In this document: piece after piece, positions 1 through 8,903 of the stretch
Layout: the number at the start of each line of letters is the position of its first letter
Numbering within the stretch: the stretch's first letter is position 1
From: Rivularia sp. PCC 7116
Lineage (GTDB): Bacteria; Cyanobacteriota; Cyanobacteriia; Cyanobacteriales; Nostocaceae
Assembly: GCF_000316665.1 (NCBI RefSeq)
Contig: NC_019678.1
Span: 4,650,001-4,714,000 of the forward strand
Direction: 5' to 3'
Length of the DNA: 64,000 bases
Program-made: the position numbers and the translations under genes
Notes under the pieces: generated by a model
What the model saw: the letters and a program-made list of their open reading frames with translations, nothing else
Database searches by the model: none
Told to the model about the DNA's origin: nothing

Positions 1-2163
1 AATATCCGCCATTGGTAAAAGCAGAGTCTTAAAGCTTTGATTGATGGTTTGTCGGAATGTAATACGAATAGTTTTACTAACTTTTGGCTCAAAATCCAAC
101 TTTAGCAATTGTTTAATTGCAGGCTCAGCTTCTACCATGCTTTCACAATCAAAAGTTTCAGAAGTTTGCTGCAAAGTCTGACGAAACTGATAAATTGAAA
201 AAGTACCTTCATCATAAAATCTAGGACTTTCTCTCACAAATCTGTCGCATTCTACTCGCGCTGCATTTTGTAAAGCTAAAGAAATCTGTTTTTCTAATTT
301 CTCTAATCCTTTTTCCAAGCCTCCATCATTACCTAGCAAACGGTATAATTGCTTATGATATTCAGCCTTACGAATTTTGTCATTCAACCTTTGAAAATAA
401 TTGGTAACAATTTTAATGGAAGATTCTACTAAAATATCTTCCAATTGATTCGCAAGATAATAAAGTGCCTCTACTAAAATTGCAATTAAAGGTGCTGTTG
501 CATTGCGGGGGTGATTCAAAGTCGCGCGTTTATAAGTATCGCCCACAGAAAATGTATCTAATAACTCATCTAAACGGTGAATCATTCTGGCACGTAATTG
601 ATTAAAATCAGCCTCAAATTTATCGCAGGCATTCGTCACCACTTGATTAACCTCTGCTGCGATGTGATGGCGAAAATCATTTCCTACCTGTTGCAATTGC
701 TGATTAAGCCTTTGCAATTCCTGAGCTTTCATAGCCTCAATTTCTTGCGGTTGGCTGTCTAATTCACGCCTAACACCTTGGTAGTGTTTCTTGATTTGAA
801 TACAAATTGCTTTTAAATCATCAGCTAAATGCTTAAATAACTCTGGACGTTTTTCTGTAGTCAGATAGCGAGTAATCGCTGCTTTGAATTCTTCAACACC
901 GCTATCTTGAATCAGTTGATTAACTAATAAATTTCCTTGTTCTGATAAAATTCTGACATAATTTTGATTCTGACTTTCAAAATTATTTACAGAAATTCTA
1001 AACTTGTCGGCAGGTAGCTTACCCGAAGCAGTACAGTAACGGATAAATTCGTAAACAAATTGCGGTGTTGTTTGTTGTCTATCATCAACTTTAGTAGCAA
1101 AAATACTATCCAAACCAAATCTATCTTTCAGACTTGTTTGTTTTATCTGACTGCCATAAAATCCTAACAATCCACTAGTTTTAAAAACTCTGCTACCATT
1201 TTGAAACTGAGTAGCGATCAAATTATCGAGTCTTTGTTGCAAATCGTTATTGTACCAGCTTTCATCAATACGATTAAAAACATAAAAAACCCTATCCCTA
1301 ACTCCTGGATTATTCTTTATTACTTCTAATAGCTGAGTTTCTGCCTTTGTCATATCACCCATCGAGGCAGGTTTTAAAACACATACCACCGCAGAAACAT
1401 CGGGATGTTGGATTTTTTCATAAGTCAATTGTGCATCTTTTTCTACGGGCGCATCTATACCAGGGGTGTCAATAATAACGTTTCCATCCTGCAATAGAGG
1501 ATGGTTGCAATAATATTCAATCCGTTTTAAAACCGCGCTATTACTTCCCCGACGCGCATATCCCGCCGCTTCTTTAAGATTATCAAAATTAAACTCTTCC
1601 ATCGAGTAAGTAACATTATCTATCGTGTGAATATGCTGACGATTTGCTACATACCCAGACAGCAATACAATTAGTGCCTTGGCTTGCTTTGCACGCTCTG
1701 ACTTACTTTCACCACCCTCAGAAACAATAATCGCTTCGCTTCCTTGAGTGAGTAATTCTATTGCATCTTCTCGATTAATATTTTCAACTTTATGCAATCC
1801 CAACTGCTCGCATAAAGAAAATACTTGTTCTCTAACTTCTGCTTCGCTCAAAAATGTCAGAACAACTTTTTCATTCTCCGGATGTGCATACTCTATCTTG
1901 CATTCTGTACCCGTAGCATGTCCTTCTGCACTATAAAGCAATTCTCGTCCTAAAAGCGCATTGATTAGCATCGATTTACCCGCACTAAAAGCACCCGCAA
2001 ATACAATTTCAAACTTGGGAGAGATTGCTTTTCTCATCGAAGTTTGAATTTGGGTAAGATTACAAGAAGCCAAAGAAGGTTCTTGCTGCACAATTTGCTT
2101 TAGAGAGTCTACTTGTTCCTTTAAATTTTGACATTGAGGCAGCAGTTCTGCCATATGTAGCAT
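1..2163 (-). CDS. Dynamin-family GTPase, partial (C-terminus beyond left edge)
   Basis: The minus strand is open from an ATG at 2163 (a second in-frame ATG lies at 2154) to the window edge, giving at least 721 residues with no stop. The GTPase motifs are in order: P-loop GAFSAGKS (residues 57-64), a G2-like TGTE (about 84-87), DTPG (232-235) and NRID (297-300) in place of the usual NKxD. This arrangement with a large helical remainder fits the bacterial dynamin-like proteins, which remodel or tether membranes using GTP. The family is well known in Nostoc. The upstream gene is on the other strand, so it is probably transcribed alone. Any C-terminal membrane paddle cannot be judged because the 3' end is missing. 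Family assignment is firm; the cellular role is inference. Confidence 0.88.
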   Translation of the reverse strand, partial: MLHMAELLPQCQNLKEQVDSLKQIVQQEPSLASCNLTQIQTSMRKAISPKFEIVFAGAFSAGKSMLINALLGRELLYSAEGHATGTECKIEYAHPENEKVVLTFLSEAEVREQVFSLCEQLGLHKVENINREDAIELLTQGSEAIIVSEGGESKSERAKQAKALIVLLSGYVANRQHIHTIDNVTYSMEEFNFDNLKEAAGYARRGSNSAVLKRIEYYCNHPLLQDGNVIIDTPGIDAPVEKDAQLTYEKIQHPDVSAVVCVLKPASMGDMTKAETQLLEVIKNNPGVRDRVFYVFNRIDESWYNNDLQQRLDNLIATQFQNGSRVFKTSGLLGFYGSQIKQTSLKDRFGLDSIFATKVDDRQQTTPQFVYEFIRYCTASGKLPADKFRISVNNFESQNQNYVRILSEQGNLLVNQLIQDSGVEEFKAAITRYLTTEKRPELFKHLADDLKAICIQIKKHYQGVRRELDSQPQEIEAMKAQELQRLNQQLQQVGNDFRHHIAAEVNQVVTNACDKFEADFNQLRARMIHRLDELLDTFSVGDTYKRATLNHPRNATAPLIAILVEALYYLANQLEDILVESSIKIVTNYFQRLNDKIRKAEYHKQLYRLLGNDGGLEKGLEKLEKQISLALQNAARVECDRFVRESPRFYDEGTFSIYQFRQTLQQTSETFDCESMVEAEPAIKQLLKLDFEPKVSKTIRITFRQTINQSFKTLLLPMADI

Positions 2164-2351
2164 CCCGATAAAATGAAACACAAACTTTGCGTACATTCTA
2201 AAAATGTTTTGTTCTATACGCTTCCGTAATGTTACTGATAATATATCTGATTTATCAAGATACTATATTTTCTACATAGGATTATATTTTGTAATCATAG
2301 AAAAGCATAAACTGATTTAATTCGTTTCAACTCATGATTTTTATCTATACT

Positions 2352-2368
2352 GAGGGGCTTAGCCCCTC
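2352..2368. repeat. Short perfect palindrome GAGGGGC-tta-GCCCCTC
   Basis: A 7-bp GC-rich stem with a 3-nt loop lies in the 340-bp AT-rich gap between the dynamin and PPC-domain genes. There is no T-run directly after it on either strand, so it is more likely an intergenic palindromic repeat than a terminator. Nothing else in 2164-2503 is recognisable. Confidence 0.5.
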
Positions 2369-2503
2369 TGAGCTTAAACATACTTGACTTAACTAGTTAA
2401 AATGTGCTCATAACAGATATTGTGTTGCTGCTATGAAGCTTAAAAACGGCTATTTAAATGATAAATTATATCAAGTCCGGCTAATTACTCTCTGTGTAGC
2501 TTT

Positions 2504-2902
2504 ATGAAGGTTATCCCTATTCGGCTTAAGCCTAATGCAGATTTGAGAAAAAGTTTAATAAATTTTGCGGTTGAACAAAAAGTTCAGGCAGGATTTGTGC
2601 TGACTGCTATTGGTAGTTTAAAGCAGGCTGCAATTCGCTTCGCAAATCAAGACAATAGTAAGGTATTGAACGAAAAATTTGAAATACTTTCTCTTAACGG
2701 CACTTTAGCAGCTACCGGAATACACGTACATATATCCATTGCTGACAGTAATGGTAAAGTAATTGGTGGACACTTAAGCGATGGTTGCATTGTTTACACT
2801 ACAGCCGAAATCGTTATCGGAATAGCAGAAAATTTCAGTTTTTACAGAAGCTTTGACGAAGAAACAGGTTTTAACGAGCTTGAAGTTGTAACGGTTGTAT
2901 AG
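2504..2902 (+). CDS. PPC (DUF296) domain protein
   Basis: This 132-residue protein is essentially a single PPC domain, the fold also found in plant AT-hook proteins and in stand-alone bacterial proteins. It starts with the typical RLKPNADLR segment, has the GSLKQAAIRFA strand near residue 37, and carries the histidine cluster GIHVHISIAD...GGHL (about 72-90) that binds a metal ion in solved bacterial members, which form trimers. The length matches the family. The molecular role of stand-alone bacterial PPC proteins is poorly known, so none is assigned. It sits alone between two minus-strand genes, so it must have its own promoter. Confidence 0.85.
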   Translation: MKVIPIRLKPNADLRKSLINFAVEQKVQAGFVLTAIGSLKQAAIRFANQDNSKVLNEKFEILSLNGTLAATGIHVHISIADSNGKVIGGHLSDGCIVYTTAEIVIGIAENFSFYRSFDEETGFNELEVVTVV

Positions 2903-3013
2903 CTGATAAATCTGAATCCGTAATGATTACAAAAATCCGGGATGGCTTATTTGGGCGGATTGATTTGCTCGAAAGTGCATAACTCTACCAAGTTTCCTGA
3001 TTAGCAGCAAGTT

Positions 3014-3214
3014 CTATGATTTTTCTACATGAATTTCGGCATTATTCTGCCATCCATCAAAAGCAACTACCATATTTTGAGGTTCTATTTGAGTAATTGG
3101 TGCGGGTTTCATTTCCCCTCGAAAGTCGAGAATTTGCACGAGTATAAGATAAGCTACAGCTAACATAATCGAAATTACACCCGTAATAACCGCAACTATT
3201 TTTCCTCTATCCAT
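3014..3214 (-). CDS. Small single-pass membrane protein, unknown
   Basis: A 66-residue ORF begins 25 nt after the stop of the upstream glycosyltransferase gene. It has a short basic N-terminus (MDRGK) followed by one hydrophobic helix at about residues 6-28 and a polar tail of about 38 residues containing Trp and Asn. That layout predicts one membrane pass with the tail outside the cytoplasm. I recognise no family. Its close spacing to the glycosyltransferase cluster suggests co-transcription as the last gene, though a chance ORF cannot be excluded. Confidence 0.55.
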   Translation of the reverse strand: MDRGKIVAVITGVISIMLAVAYLILVQILDFRGEMKPAPITQIEPQNMVVAFDGWQNNAEIHVEKS

Positions 3215-3239
3215 GATTTTTACCTTTAAAACAAAGGTA

Positions 3240-4304
3240 TTATACTATGCAATTATCAACATTGCCACAATCTAATGAGCTATTTAGCTGGGTTTTTTTT
3301 GATTTGGAGTGATTGGTTTTAGAATCTATAAATGATTTTACAAGCATTATGCGGTGAACGAATCGTTCGCAAAGTCGAAATCCTAAAATATCTTGAATTA
3401 ACTTGTAGAGTTTTCTGTCCGTTTTCCGCTTAAAATCGGGATACAAACTTAAGGATTTATTTAATAATCGTAAGTATTCCGAATAATCAAAATACATATA
3501 ATCTCTAGCTATTTCAAAGTAACCATGAGCTAAAGCACGCCGATAATTAATTGGAATATTCTGCTGATATTGCTCTAATAATTTTTTTTCTACTTTTTTT
3601 AAAACATTACAATGATTTTCAACCCAGCGCGGTTTTGAAGCAGTTGAGACTGTAACGCTGCCATATCTTCTATATACTGAATAACATCCCGGTTGATAAA
3701 CAACTTTTGCACCAGACATTACTACCGAAATAAAAAAATCTCTGTCTTGCCCAGCTTTAAAATTTGTATCCCAACCACCACTTTTTTCTACAGCCGTTCT
3801 TCTATAAAATAATGATGCAACAGCAGTCCACCAATTTTCGATTAAGGATTGCAAAATATCAGCTTGGGTTCCAGATTTTTCGACTTGATCGAGGAATACT
3901 ACACCATTCGATTGATGTCCTTGATATCGCCAATCTCCATATACTGCATCCGCTCCAGTTTCCTCTAAAAAGTTGATTTGTCTCTCTATTTTTTCTGGTA
4001 ATATAAAATCATCTGCATCTAAAAACTGAATATATTCTCCTTTTGATAAAGCAAAACCGTAATTTCTCGCATAGCTGCCACCTTTATTTTCAGGAAGACG
4101 CTCCCAAATTATTTTATCGCCATAGCTTTTGATGATTTCCATCGATTTATCGGTAGAACAATCATCAATTACTATAATTTCTATATGAGGATAGGTTTGG
4201 TTTAAGCAGCTATCAATAGTTTCTGCTATCCATCGTTCGGCATTAAAACAAGGAATAATTACAGAAACGAGTTTTTGCATTTTTATTTTCTTGAAATTCG
4301 TCAT
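3240..4304 (-). CDS. Family 2 glycosyltransferase
   Basis: This 354-residue protein has an N-terminal GT-A nucleotide-sugar-binding fold: VSVIIPCFN at about residues 13-21, VIDDCS at 45-50, and the metal-binding DADD at 96-99. This is the inverting GT2 arrangement. About 230 residues follow, basic and helical, without clear membrane spans, so it is a soluble or peripheral enzyme on the cytoplasmic face. Met9 is an alternative start; neither start has a strong Shine-Dalgarno sequence. It belongs to the minus-strand cluster with an ABC polysaccharide exporter and presumably adds one sugar to the exported glycan. Donor and acceptor cannot be inferred. Confidence 0.88.
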   Translation of the reverse strand: MTNFKKIKMQKLVSVIIPCFNAERWIAETIDSCLNQTYPHIEIIVIDDCSTDKSMEIIKSYGDKIIWERLPENKGGSYARNYGFALSKGEYIQFLDADDFILPEKIERQINFLEETGADAVYGDWRYQGHQSNGVVFLDQVEKSGTQADILQSLIENWWTAVASLFYRRTAVEKSGGWDTNFKAGQDRDFFISVVMSGAKVVYQPGCYSVYRRYGSVTVSTASKPRWVENHCNVLKKVEKKLLEQYQQNIPINYRRALAHGYFEIARDYMYFDYSEYLRLLNKSLSLYPDFKRKTDRKLYKLIQDILGFRLCERFVHRIMLVKSFIDSKTNHSKSKKTQLNSSLDCGNVDNCIV

Positions 4305-4442
4305 TTATTATTCTATGTTTAATATTTATCTACTTACTTAAATCCGCCTTAATTGCTTTTTTAAATTTATAAATCAATTTTTTAGCTATTAAAAAAGCTT
4401 GGGAAGTTAAAGTGTATCAAAAATTTTGTGAATGACAATTAT

Positions 4443-5513
4443 CTATCGAGCAGCTTGATGCCAAAGATTGGTAACCAAGTGTTTATGTTCCTGAATATCT
4501 GATTTTTTTGCTTGCACAAATCCAGCTTCTCGTATTTCTTCAGGAACTGGTTTTTGAATGATATCAACTACTTCTTCGATAGAATCGTAAACGAATCCGG
4601 CTTCACCTATATATTCTTTGATGTCTGGTCTAATATTTGGCACGCATACACCTACGCCTGCTGCCTGTGCTTCCGCTACAGCCATTGGCCACCCTACTGT
4701 AGCTAGTTCAAAGTCCGCTGTATAAACTAGCCATTGGTGTTTTTTATACTCGGGACTCATTTCGTTTGGCTCTATGGGTAGAGTGATATTTATGGGGTTC
4801 CCTTTAGACTCATTAACCAGTTTTAATTGATCTACTCTATAACCTAAAGCATAAAGATTAAATTGCTTTTCCGGTAATAAAGTTGCAAGTTCAATGTAGT
4901 CTTCCATTTTTTTCTTGGGGATGACTGCACCAGTATTCATAATTGCCTCACCATTTGGAGACTCTGAATAAAACAGTTCATAGTTTATTGGTGGAAAGCA
5001 ATCGATAATTTTGGAAGAATCAACACCATATGCTTCAAGATATTGTCGCGAAAAAGGAAAAGCTAAAACTCCCAAACAAAGTTCGTGGTTTATCCAGTGC
5101 AGGTTAGCTTTGATATCAGCTACCTTTTTAAATTGCGGTGTATTTCTTTCTAATATTTCTCTCAGACGACCTTTCCAATTTTTGCGACGCAAACAAAGCG
5201 TGTCATAAGAGTGCGATCGCACCGTAAAAGGAATCCCTAATTCTTGAGCTAGTGGCCCGATAAAATTGAGTTGATTTAAATAGTGGGTGTGAAGAATATC
5301 GGGTTTAATTTGTGCGGCTAAGTCTTTTATTGCCTGTTTTTCAGTTAAATGGTGGTAGGGAAAGTGATTTTTATAAGGTACATCTGAAGGTTTGCGAGAG
5401 ACTATAGTAATGTCGTAATCGCTATAAAGTGCTTCTAGTTCAGTTTTGAGATAAGTTTGAGATATCTGAGGATATCCTCGGATGACATACATTACAGATA
5501 GTTTTTTTTCCAT
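4443..5513 (-). CDS. GT4-like (GT-B) glycosyltransferase
   Basis: This 356-residue protein opens with MYVIRGYPQISQTYLKTEL, matching the 'P-x-SQT(F/Y)' start of retaining GT4 enzymes. It has DILHTHYLNQL in the N-terminal Rossmann domain (about 73-83) and, in the C-terminal domain, EAQAAGVGVCVPNI, which corresponds to the donor-binding loop. The second Glu of the usual EX7E motif is not obvious, so the donor site is somewhat divergent. It lies in the glycan cluster, 41 bp from the upstream GT2 stop. It is probably a hexosyltransferase acting on a lipid-linked glycan; the specificity is unknown. Confidence 0.8.
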   Translation of the reverse strand: MEKKLSVMYVIRGYPQISQTYLKTELEALYSDYDITIVSRKPSDVPYKNHFPYHHLTEKQAIKDLAAQIKPDILHTHYLNQLNFIGPLAQELGIPFTVRSHSYDTLCLRRKNWKGRLREILERNTPQFKKVADIKANLHWINHELCLGVLAFPFSRQYLEAYGVDSSKIIDCFPPINYELFYSESPNGEAIMNTGAVIPKKKMEDYIELATLLPEKQFNLYALGYRVDQLKLVNESKGNPINITLPIEPNEMSPEYKKHQWLVYTADFELATVGWPMAVAEAQAAGVGVCVPNIRPDIKEYIGEAGFVYDSIEEVVDIIQKPVPEEIREAGFVQAKKSDIQEHKHLVTNLWHQAAR

Positions 5514-5554
5514 TAATCTTATTATTAGATGATTGCAAAAGTTTATTAATCGTT

Positions 5555-6466
5555 TTAATTATTGTTGAAAGCTTCTTTAAATACTTGCTTAGTGTAGGTT
5601 CGCAGCATATATGTCGATAAAGATTTGATCCGTCTTAAAGTGGGTTTGAAATCTAGTTTTAATGCCCGCAGTAAATTCAAGGTTGCGGCTTTGGGCTGAC
5701 CTAGTTCTACAGACTTTTCTGCATGGTCGCATAAGAAAGTAGCAAAGGTTTTAGGATGCAGTCTAAAAAGGGATTCATGCTTATTCAGCAAGCGCTCGAA
5801 GTTTACTTGACGTAGGGCTGGATCGCGTGAAATTCTCTCTCCTTGATGGGCTGTTAGTTGATAAGTAACAGTTGGTAAACCCAAAATTGAGCAGACTGGA
5901 TTGAGTCTCAAAAACATCTCGGTATGCACGCGAGAAGTAAAGGTTTCATCGTAACCACCTAGCTCTAGTAGAAGTTCTCTTTCCACAACTAGTGTCTGCT
6001 TGGATAGAAAAGACTTCTCAGGCTCGATATCTTCTAGGAAGAAATGAGAACCACGGGGTAAAGTCGGAGGTATGCGTCTGTCAACTATTTCACCGTTGGA
6101 TTTAATAACTTCTAAACCAGAAAGTGCCGCAACTGGTGGTGGTAATTCACTATTTTTCAGAGCATCTAGAGAGACTTGTGCCATGTTGGGCAACAATTGA
6201 TCGTCGTCGTCGAGATAAGTAACGTATTGTCCTGTTGCGGCCTTTAATCCAACATTCCGGGCTACTGCATTACCGCTGTTTTTACCTAGGGCGATTACTC
6301 TCAATCGAGAATGTTCTGGTAGATTTACAGGTTCGTCAGAACCGTCGTCAACTACAATTACCTCTATATCTTCCATAGTTTGCTGCAAAGCACTGCTAAC
6401 AGCACGCGGTAAAAAATGAGGTCTATTATAAGTAGGAATAATGATGCTAAGTAAAATGTTGTTCAT
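5555..6466 (-). CDS. Family 2 glycosyltransferase
   Basis: A 303-residue GT-A enzyme with LLSIIIPTYNRP at residues 5-16, VVDDGSD near 39-45, the ARNVGL segment near 69, and the metal-binding DDDD at 86-89. The C-terminal 90 residues are helical and basic and may contact the membrane surface. It follows the ABC transporter ATPase gene after 136 bp in the same direction and precedes the GT4-like gene, which supports a common operon for synthesis and export of a surface glycan. The acceptor is unknown. Confidence 0.88.
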   Translation of the reverse strand: MNNILLSIIIPTYNRPHFLPRAVSSALQQTMEDIEVIVVDDGSDEPVNLPEHSRLRVIALGKNSGNAVARNVGLKAATGQYVTYLDDDDQLLPNMAQVSLDALKNSELPPPVAALSGLEVIKSNGEIVDRRIPPTLPRGSHFFLEDIEPEKSFLSKQTLVVERELLLELGGYDETFTSRVHTEMFLRLNPVCSILGLPTVTYQLTAHQGERISRDPALRQVNFERLLNKHESLFRLHPKTFATFLCDHAEKSVELGQPKAATLNLLRALKLDFKPTLRRIKSLSTYMLRTYTKQVFKEAFNNN

Positions 6467-6602
6467 ATTGACACACTCAAATGCGTATTAATTTTGTTAG
6501 AGAATAAAACACTTGTTAAAGCTTATCAAAACTGTAAACAACTTTATTTGAGCCAATTATTTGAGCGATTTGTTACAGCACTGCTAGAGTACTGTAAATC
6601 CT

Positions 6603-7895
6603 CTATTCTTGTTTCTGCGATTTACTTACAACCTGCCATGTTCTTGGCTGATAAAACTGACATCTACTAATAGTTTTATTCGCCTTAACGGTAAATCGAA
6701 AAGATTCAACAATATCGTAGGAATATACGCCACTACGAATATATATTCTGGCACTATATACGCCAGGAATCATCGAGCAGTAAGGCATATGCATCCTTAT
6801 TTCGGATTTTCCGGCTGGAATTTCTAAATCTTGATTATCGCTAGTAGAGGTCATATATAACACAAGACCTTCACCTCCTGACAACGCCGTGACTAACATT
6901 CCTAGATTGGCGTTCTTGATGTATTCGTAGGATTTACATTCTACACTTAAATATGCAGGTTCGCCAGTAAATAAAGTTTCTAAATTATTATCTTGCTCAT
7001 CTTTAAAGCATAAAGAAACTATATCTAAACCGTTACTTTTCTCTTTCGGCTTAGGCGGTAAAACCAGTCTCCCTAAAGCATTTTCTTTACCGCTCAAGCA
7101 TAAGTCTTCTTCATATTTACGAATGACTTGTTCGGTGTCCCCCGAACTAATTAGCTGACCTTTTTTTAAATAAATCGAACTTTCACATATATTTAATATG
7201 CTGTGAGAATTATGGGTGACTAAAATAAATGCGGTGCCTTTTTTACGTAATTCTGATAGCTTGCGATGACATTTCATTTTAAACTTGACATCGCCTACAG
7301 CCAGCACTTCATCTATTAACAAAATATCGGGTTCAATATGTACGGCACAGGCAAATCCCAATCGTGCAGCCATACCCGAACTATAAGTTTGAACTGGTGC
7401 ATCAATTGCATCAGCAATTTCTGCAAATTCTACAACTTGATCAAATTTTTTTTCAATTTCAGCGGTTGGTAAACCGAGAATTGACATATTCGCGTAAATG
7501 TTTTCCCTTCCCGATAAAATCGGATTAAAACCCGCTCCTAATGCAATCAAGGGAGCGACTCTACCTTTTACTTTTACCGTTCCAGTATCGGGTTTAATTA
7601 AACCGCTAATAATTCGTAATATAGTGCTTTTACCGGCTCCGTTAGAACCTACTAAACCCAGAGCTTCACCTTTATGTAGTTTAAAGCTAACATCATGCAG
7701 CGCCCAAAATTCATTTTTACGTAAAGTACCGCTATTTCTTTTTCTACCAGTAACTTCCGTAGCAATATCTTGCACGCCATAAAATAAAGAGCGTTTTAAG
7801 TCCCTACAAAACTTTTTAGAAACATTTTCCACAGAAATAACTGCTTCACGTTCTTCCGGTTGGGTATCAATTTTCTTTTCTATTAAACTAGTCAT
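6603..7895 (-). CDS. Polysaccharide/glycolipid ABC exporter ATPase (Wzt/TagH type)
   Basis: This 430-residue protein has the nucleotide-binding domain in the first 250 residues: Walker A GSNGAGKST (83-91), signature YSSGM (171-175), Walker B ILLIDEVLAVGD (191-202) and H-loop LVTHN. The DEVLAVGD wording is typical of polysaccharide exporters. After residue 270 there is a separate beta-rich domain like the C-terminal carbohydrate-binding domain of Wzt, which in characterised systems reads the end of the finished O-antigen chain. That suggests this exporter may recognise a capped or modified glycan (inference). The ATG is 3 nt after the stop of the permease gene, so translation is likely coupled. 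Confidence 0.93.
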   Translation of the reverse strand: MTSLIEKKIDTQPEEREAVISVENVSKKFCRDLKRSLFYGVQDIATEVTGRKRNSGTLRKNEFWALHDVSFKLHKGEALGLVGSNGAGKSTILRIISGLIKPDTGTVKVKGRVAPLIALGAGFNPILSGRENIYANMSILGLPTAEIEKKFDQVVEFAEIADAIDAPVQTYSSGMAARLGFACAVHIEPDILLIDEVLAVGDVKFKMKCHRKLSELRKKGTAFILVTHNSHSILNICESSIYLKKGQLISSGDTEQVIRKYEEDLCLSGKENALGRLVLPPKPKEKSNGLDIVSLCFKDEQDNNLETLFTGEPAYLSVECKSYEYIKNANLGMLVTALSGGEGLVLYMTSTSDNQDLEIPAGKSEIRMHMPYCSMIPGVYSARIYIRSGVYSYDIVESFRFTVKANKTISRCQFYQPRTWQVVSKSQKQE

Positions 7896-7898
7896 AAT

Positions 7899-8801
7899 TT
7901 AAGAACTTACTCTCTCAACCACAAAAGGCATTGCTAAACGAAAACCAATCCAGGTTACAAATAATCCAATTATAGTAATAATACTGACTATCCAAAAACC
8001 TACAGGCTCAGAAATAATACCTGTGGTTGCAAGCTCTCGGGTTGTTACTAATAGAGGTGTTACGGGATTGAGCTTTACTATATTACCGAAAACTCCTTCT
8101 GACGGAACCGGATAAACTACAGGAGTTAAAAACAACCAGAAACTTGTTAGTAAAGTCAATCCTTTTGATACATCTTGATATAAAACTCCTAAAGGTGATA
8201 GTAAAACACCAATGAAAGTACCTAAAAATATTAAATGAATTAAAGCTACTGGTGCTAAGATTACCGTCCAAGTTATGGGAACGCGGAACCAGATAAATAA
8301 GCCGATAATTAAAATTAATTTAATCGCAAAATTAAAAAAGACTTCGCCCAATTTTGCTAGAATCAACGCTTCTCTAGGAAAATTAACCCTTGCGAGCATT
8401 GGTTTCGCTACCGTAACCGCTTTTACGGGGCCATTAATTGCTTCTACAAAGGTTTGCCATAAAGCGGTGCTAAACATTACATAGGCTGCATAAGGTAAAT
8501 CGGTTTCTCCGATATTAATTACCTTAGCTTGACTGGCAAGGGTGAATCCCGCAGCCATAACTATTGGTGGTATAAAAGCCCAAATAACGCCTAAAAATGA
8601 CTGACGATATTGAGCGCTAATATCCCTTACTAACAACCTCCAAGCCAGTTCGCGAGAACTTAGTAAGTCCAGCCACATTTGTTGGAATAATTTGGAAGGA
8701 TTTCTTAATAGGCTTTCTGGGGTATAAATTACTTCGTTAGGATGTCGTTTTCTAAACTTCTTTCTTTGCTTTCTTTTCAATTTTTCTTTCAATATGTTCA
8801 C
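7899..8801 (-). CDS. ABC-2 type polysaccharide export permease (Wzm/TagG type)
   Basis: A 300-residue inner-membrane protein with a basic cytoplasmic N-terminus of about 50 residues, the amphipathic segment with ISAQYRQSFLG that marks Wzm/KpsM/TagG permeases, and about six hydrophobic segments. It starts with GTG at 8801. It pairs with the ATPase immediately downstream (3 nt gap) to form the exporter. In this family, lipid-linked glycans made in the cytoplasm are flipped or extruded across the membrane. The upstream gap (8802-8903) holds a copy of the CCTCACCCC palindromic repeat. Confidence 0.93.
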   Translation of the reverse strand: MNILKEKLKRKQRKKFRKRHPNEVIYTPESLLRNPSKLFQQMWLDLLSSRELAWRLLVRDISAQYRQSFLGVIWAFIPPIVMAAGFTLASQAKVINIGETDLPYAAYVMFSTALWQTFVEAINGPVKAVTVAKPMLARVNFPREALILAKLGEVFFNFAIKLILIIGLFIWFRVPITWTVILAPVALIHLIFLGTFIGVLLSPLGVLYQDVSKGLTLLTSFWLFLTPVVYPVPSEGVFGNIVKLNPVTPLLVTTRELATTGIISEPVGFWIVSIITIIGLFVTWIGFRLAMPFVVERVSS

Positions 8802-8837
8802 CCTTGGTTTTAAAGTTTTATTATTAAGTTTTTCGCA

Positions 8838-8897
8838 ACCTCACCCCGTCCTTTGGACACCCTTCTCCTTATCAAGGAGAGGGGAGGGGGGTGAGGT
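8838..8897. repeat. Palindromic repeat, CCTCACCCC...GGGGTGAGG family
   Basis: The arms ACCTCACCCC and GGGGGTGAGGT enclose a second inner palindrome around CTCCTTATCAAGGAG. The same module recurs at 43371, 46211, 46332, 48446, 54206 and 62115. It lies inside the glycan operon, between a glycosyltransferase stop and the permease start, so it could form a stem-loop in the mRNA. Confidence 0.75.
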
Positions 8898-8903
8898 AGA
8901 TCG

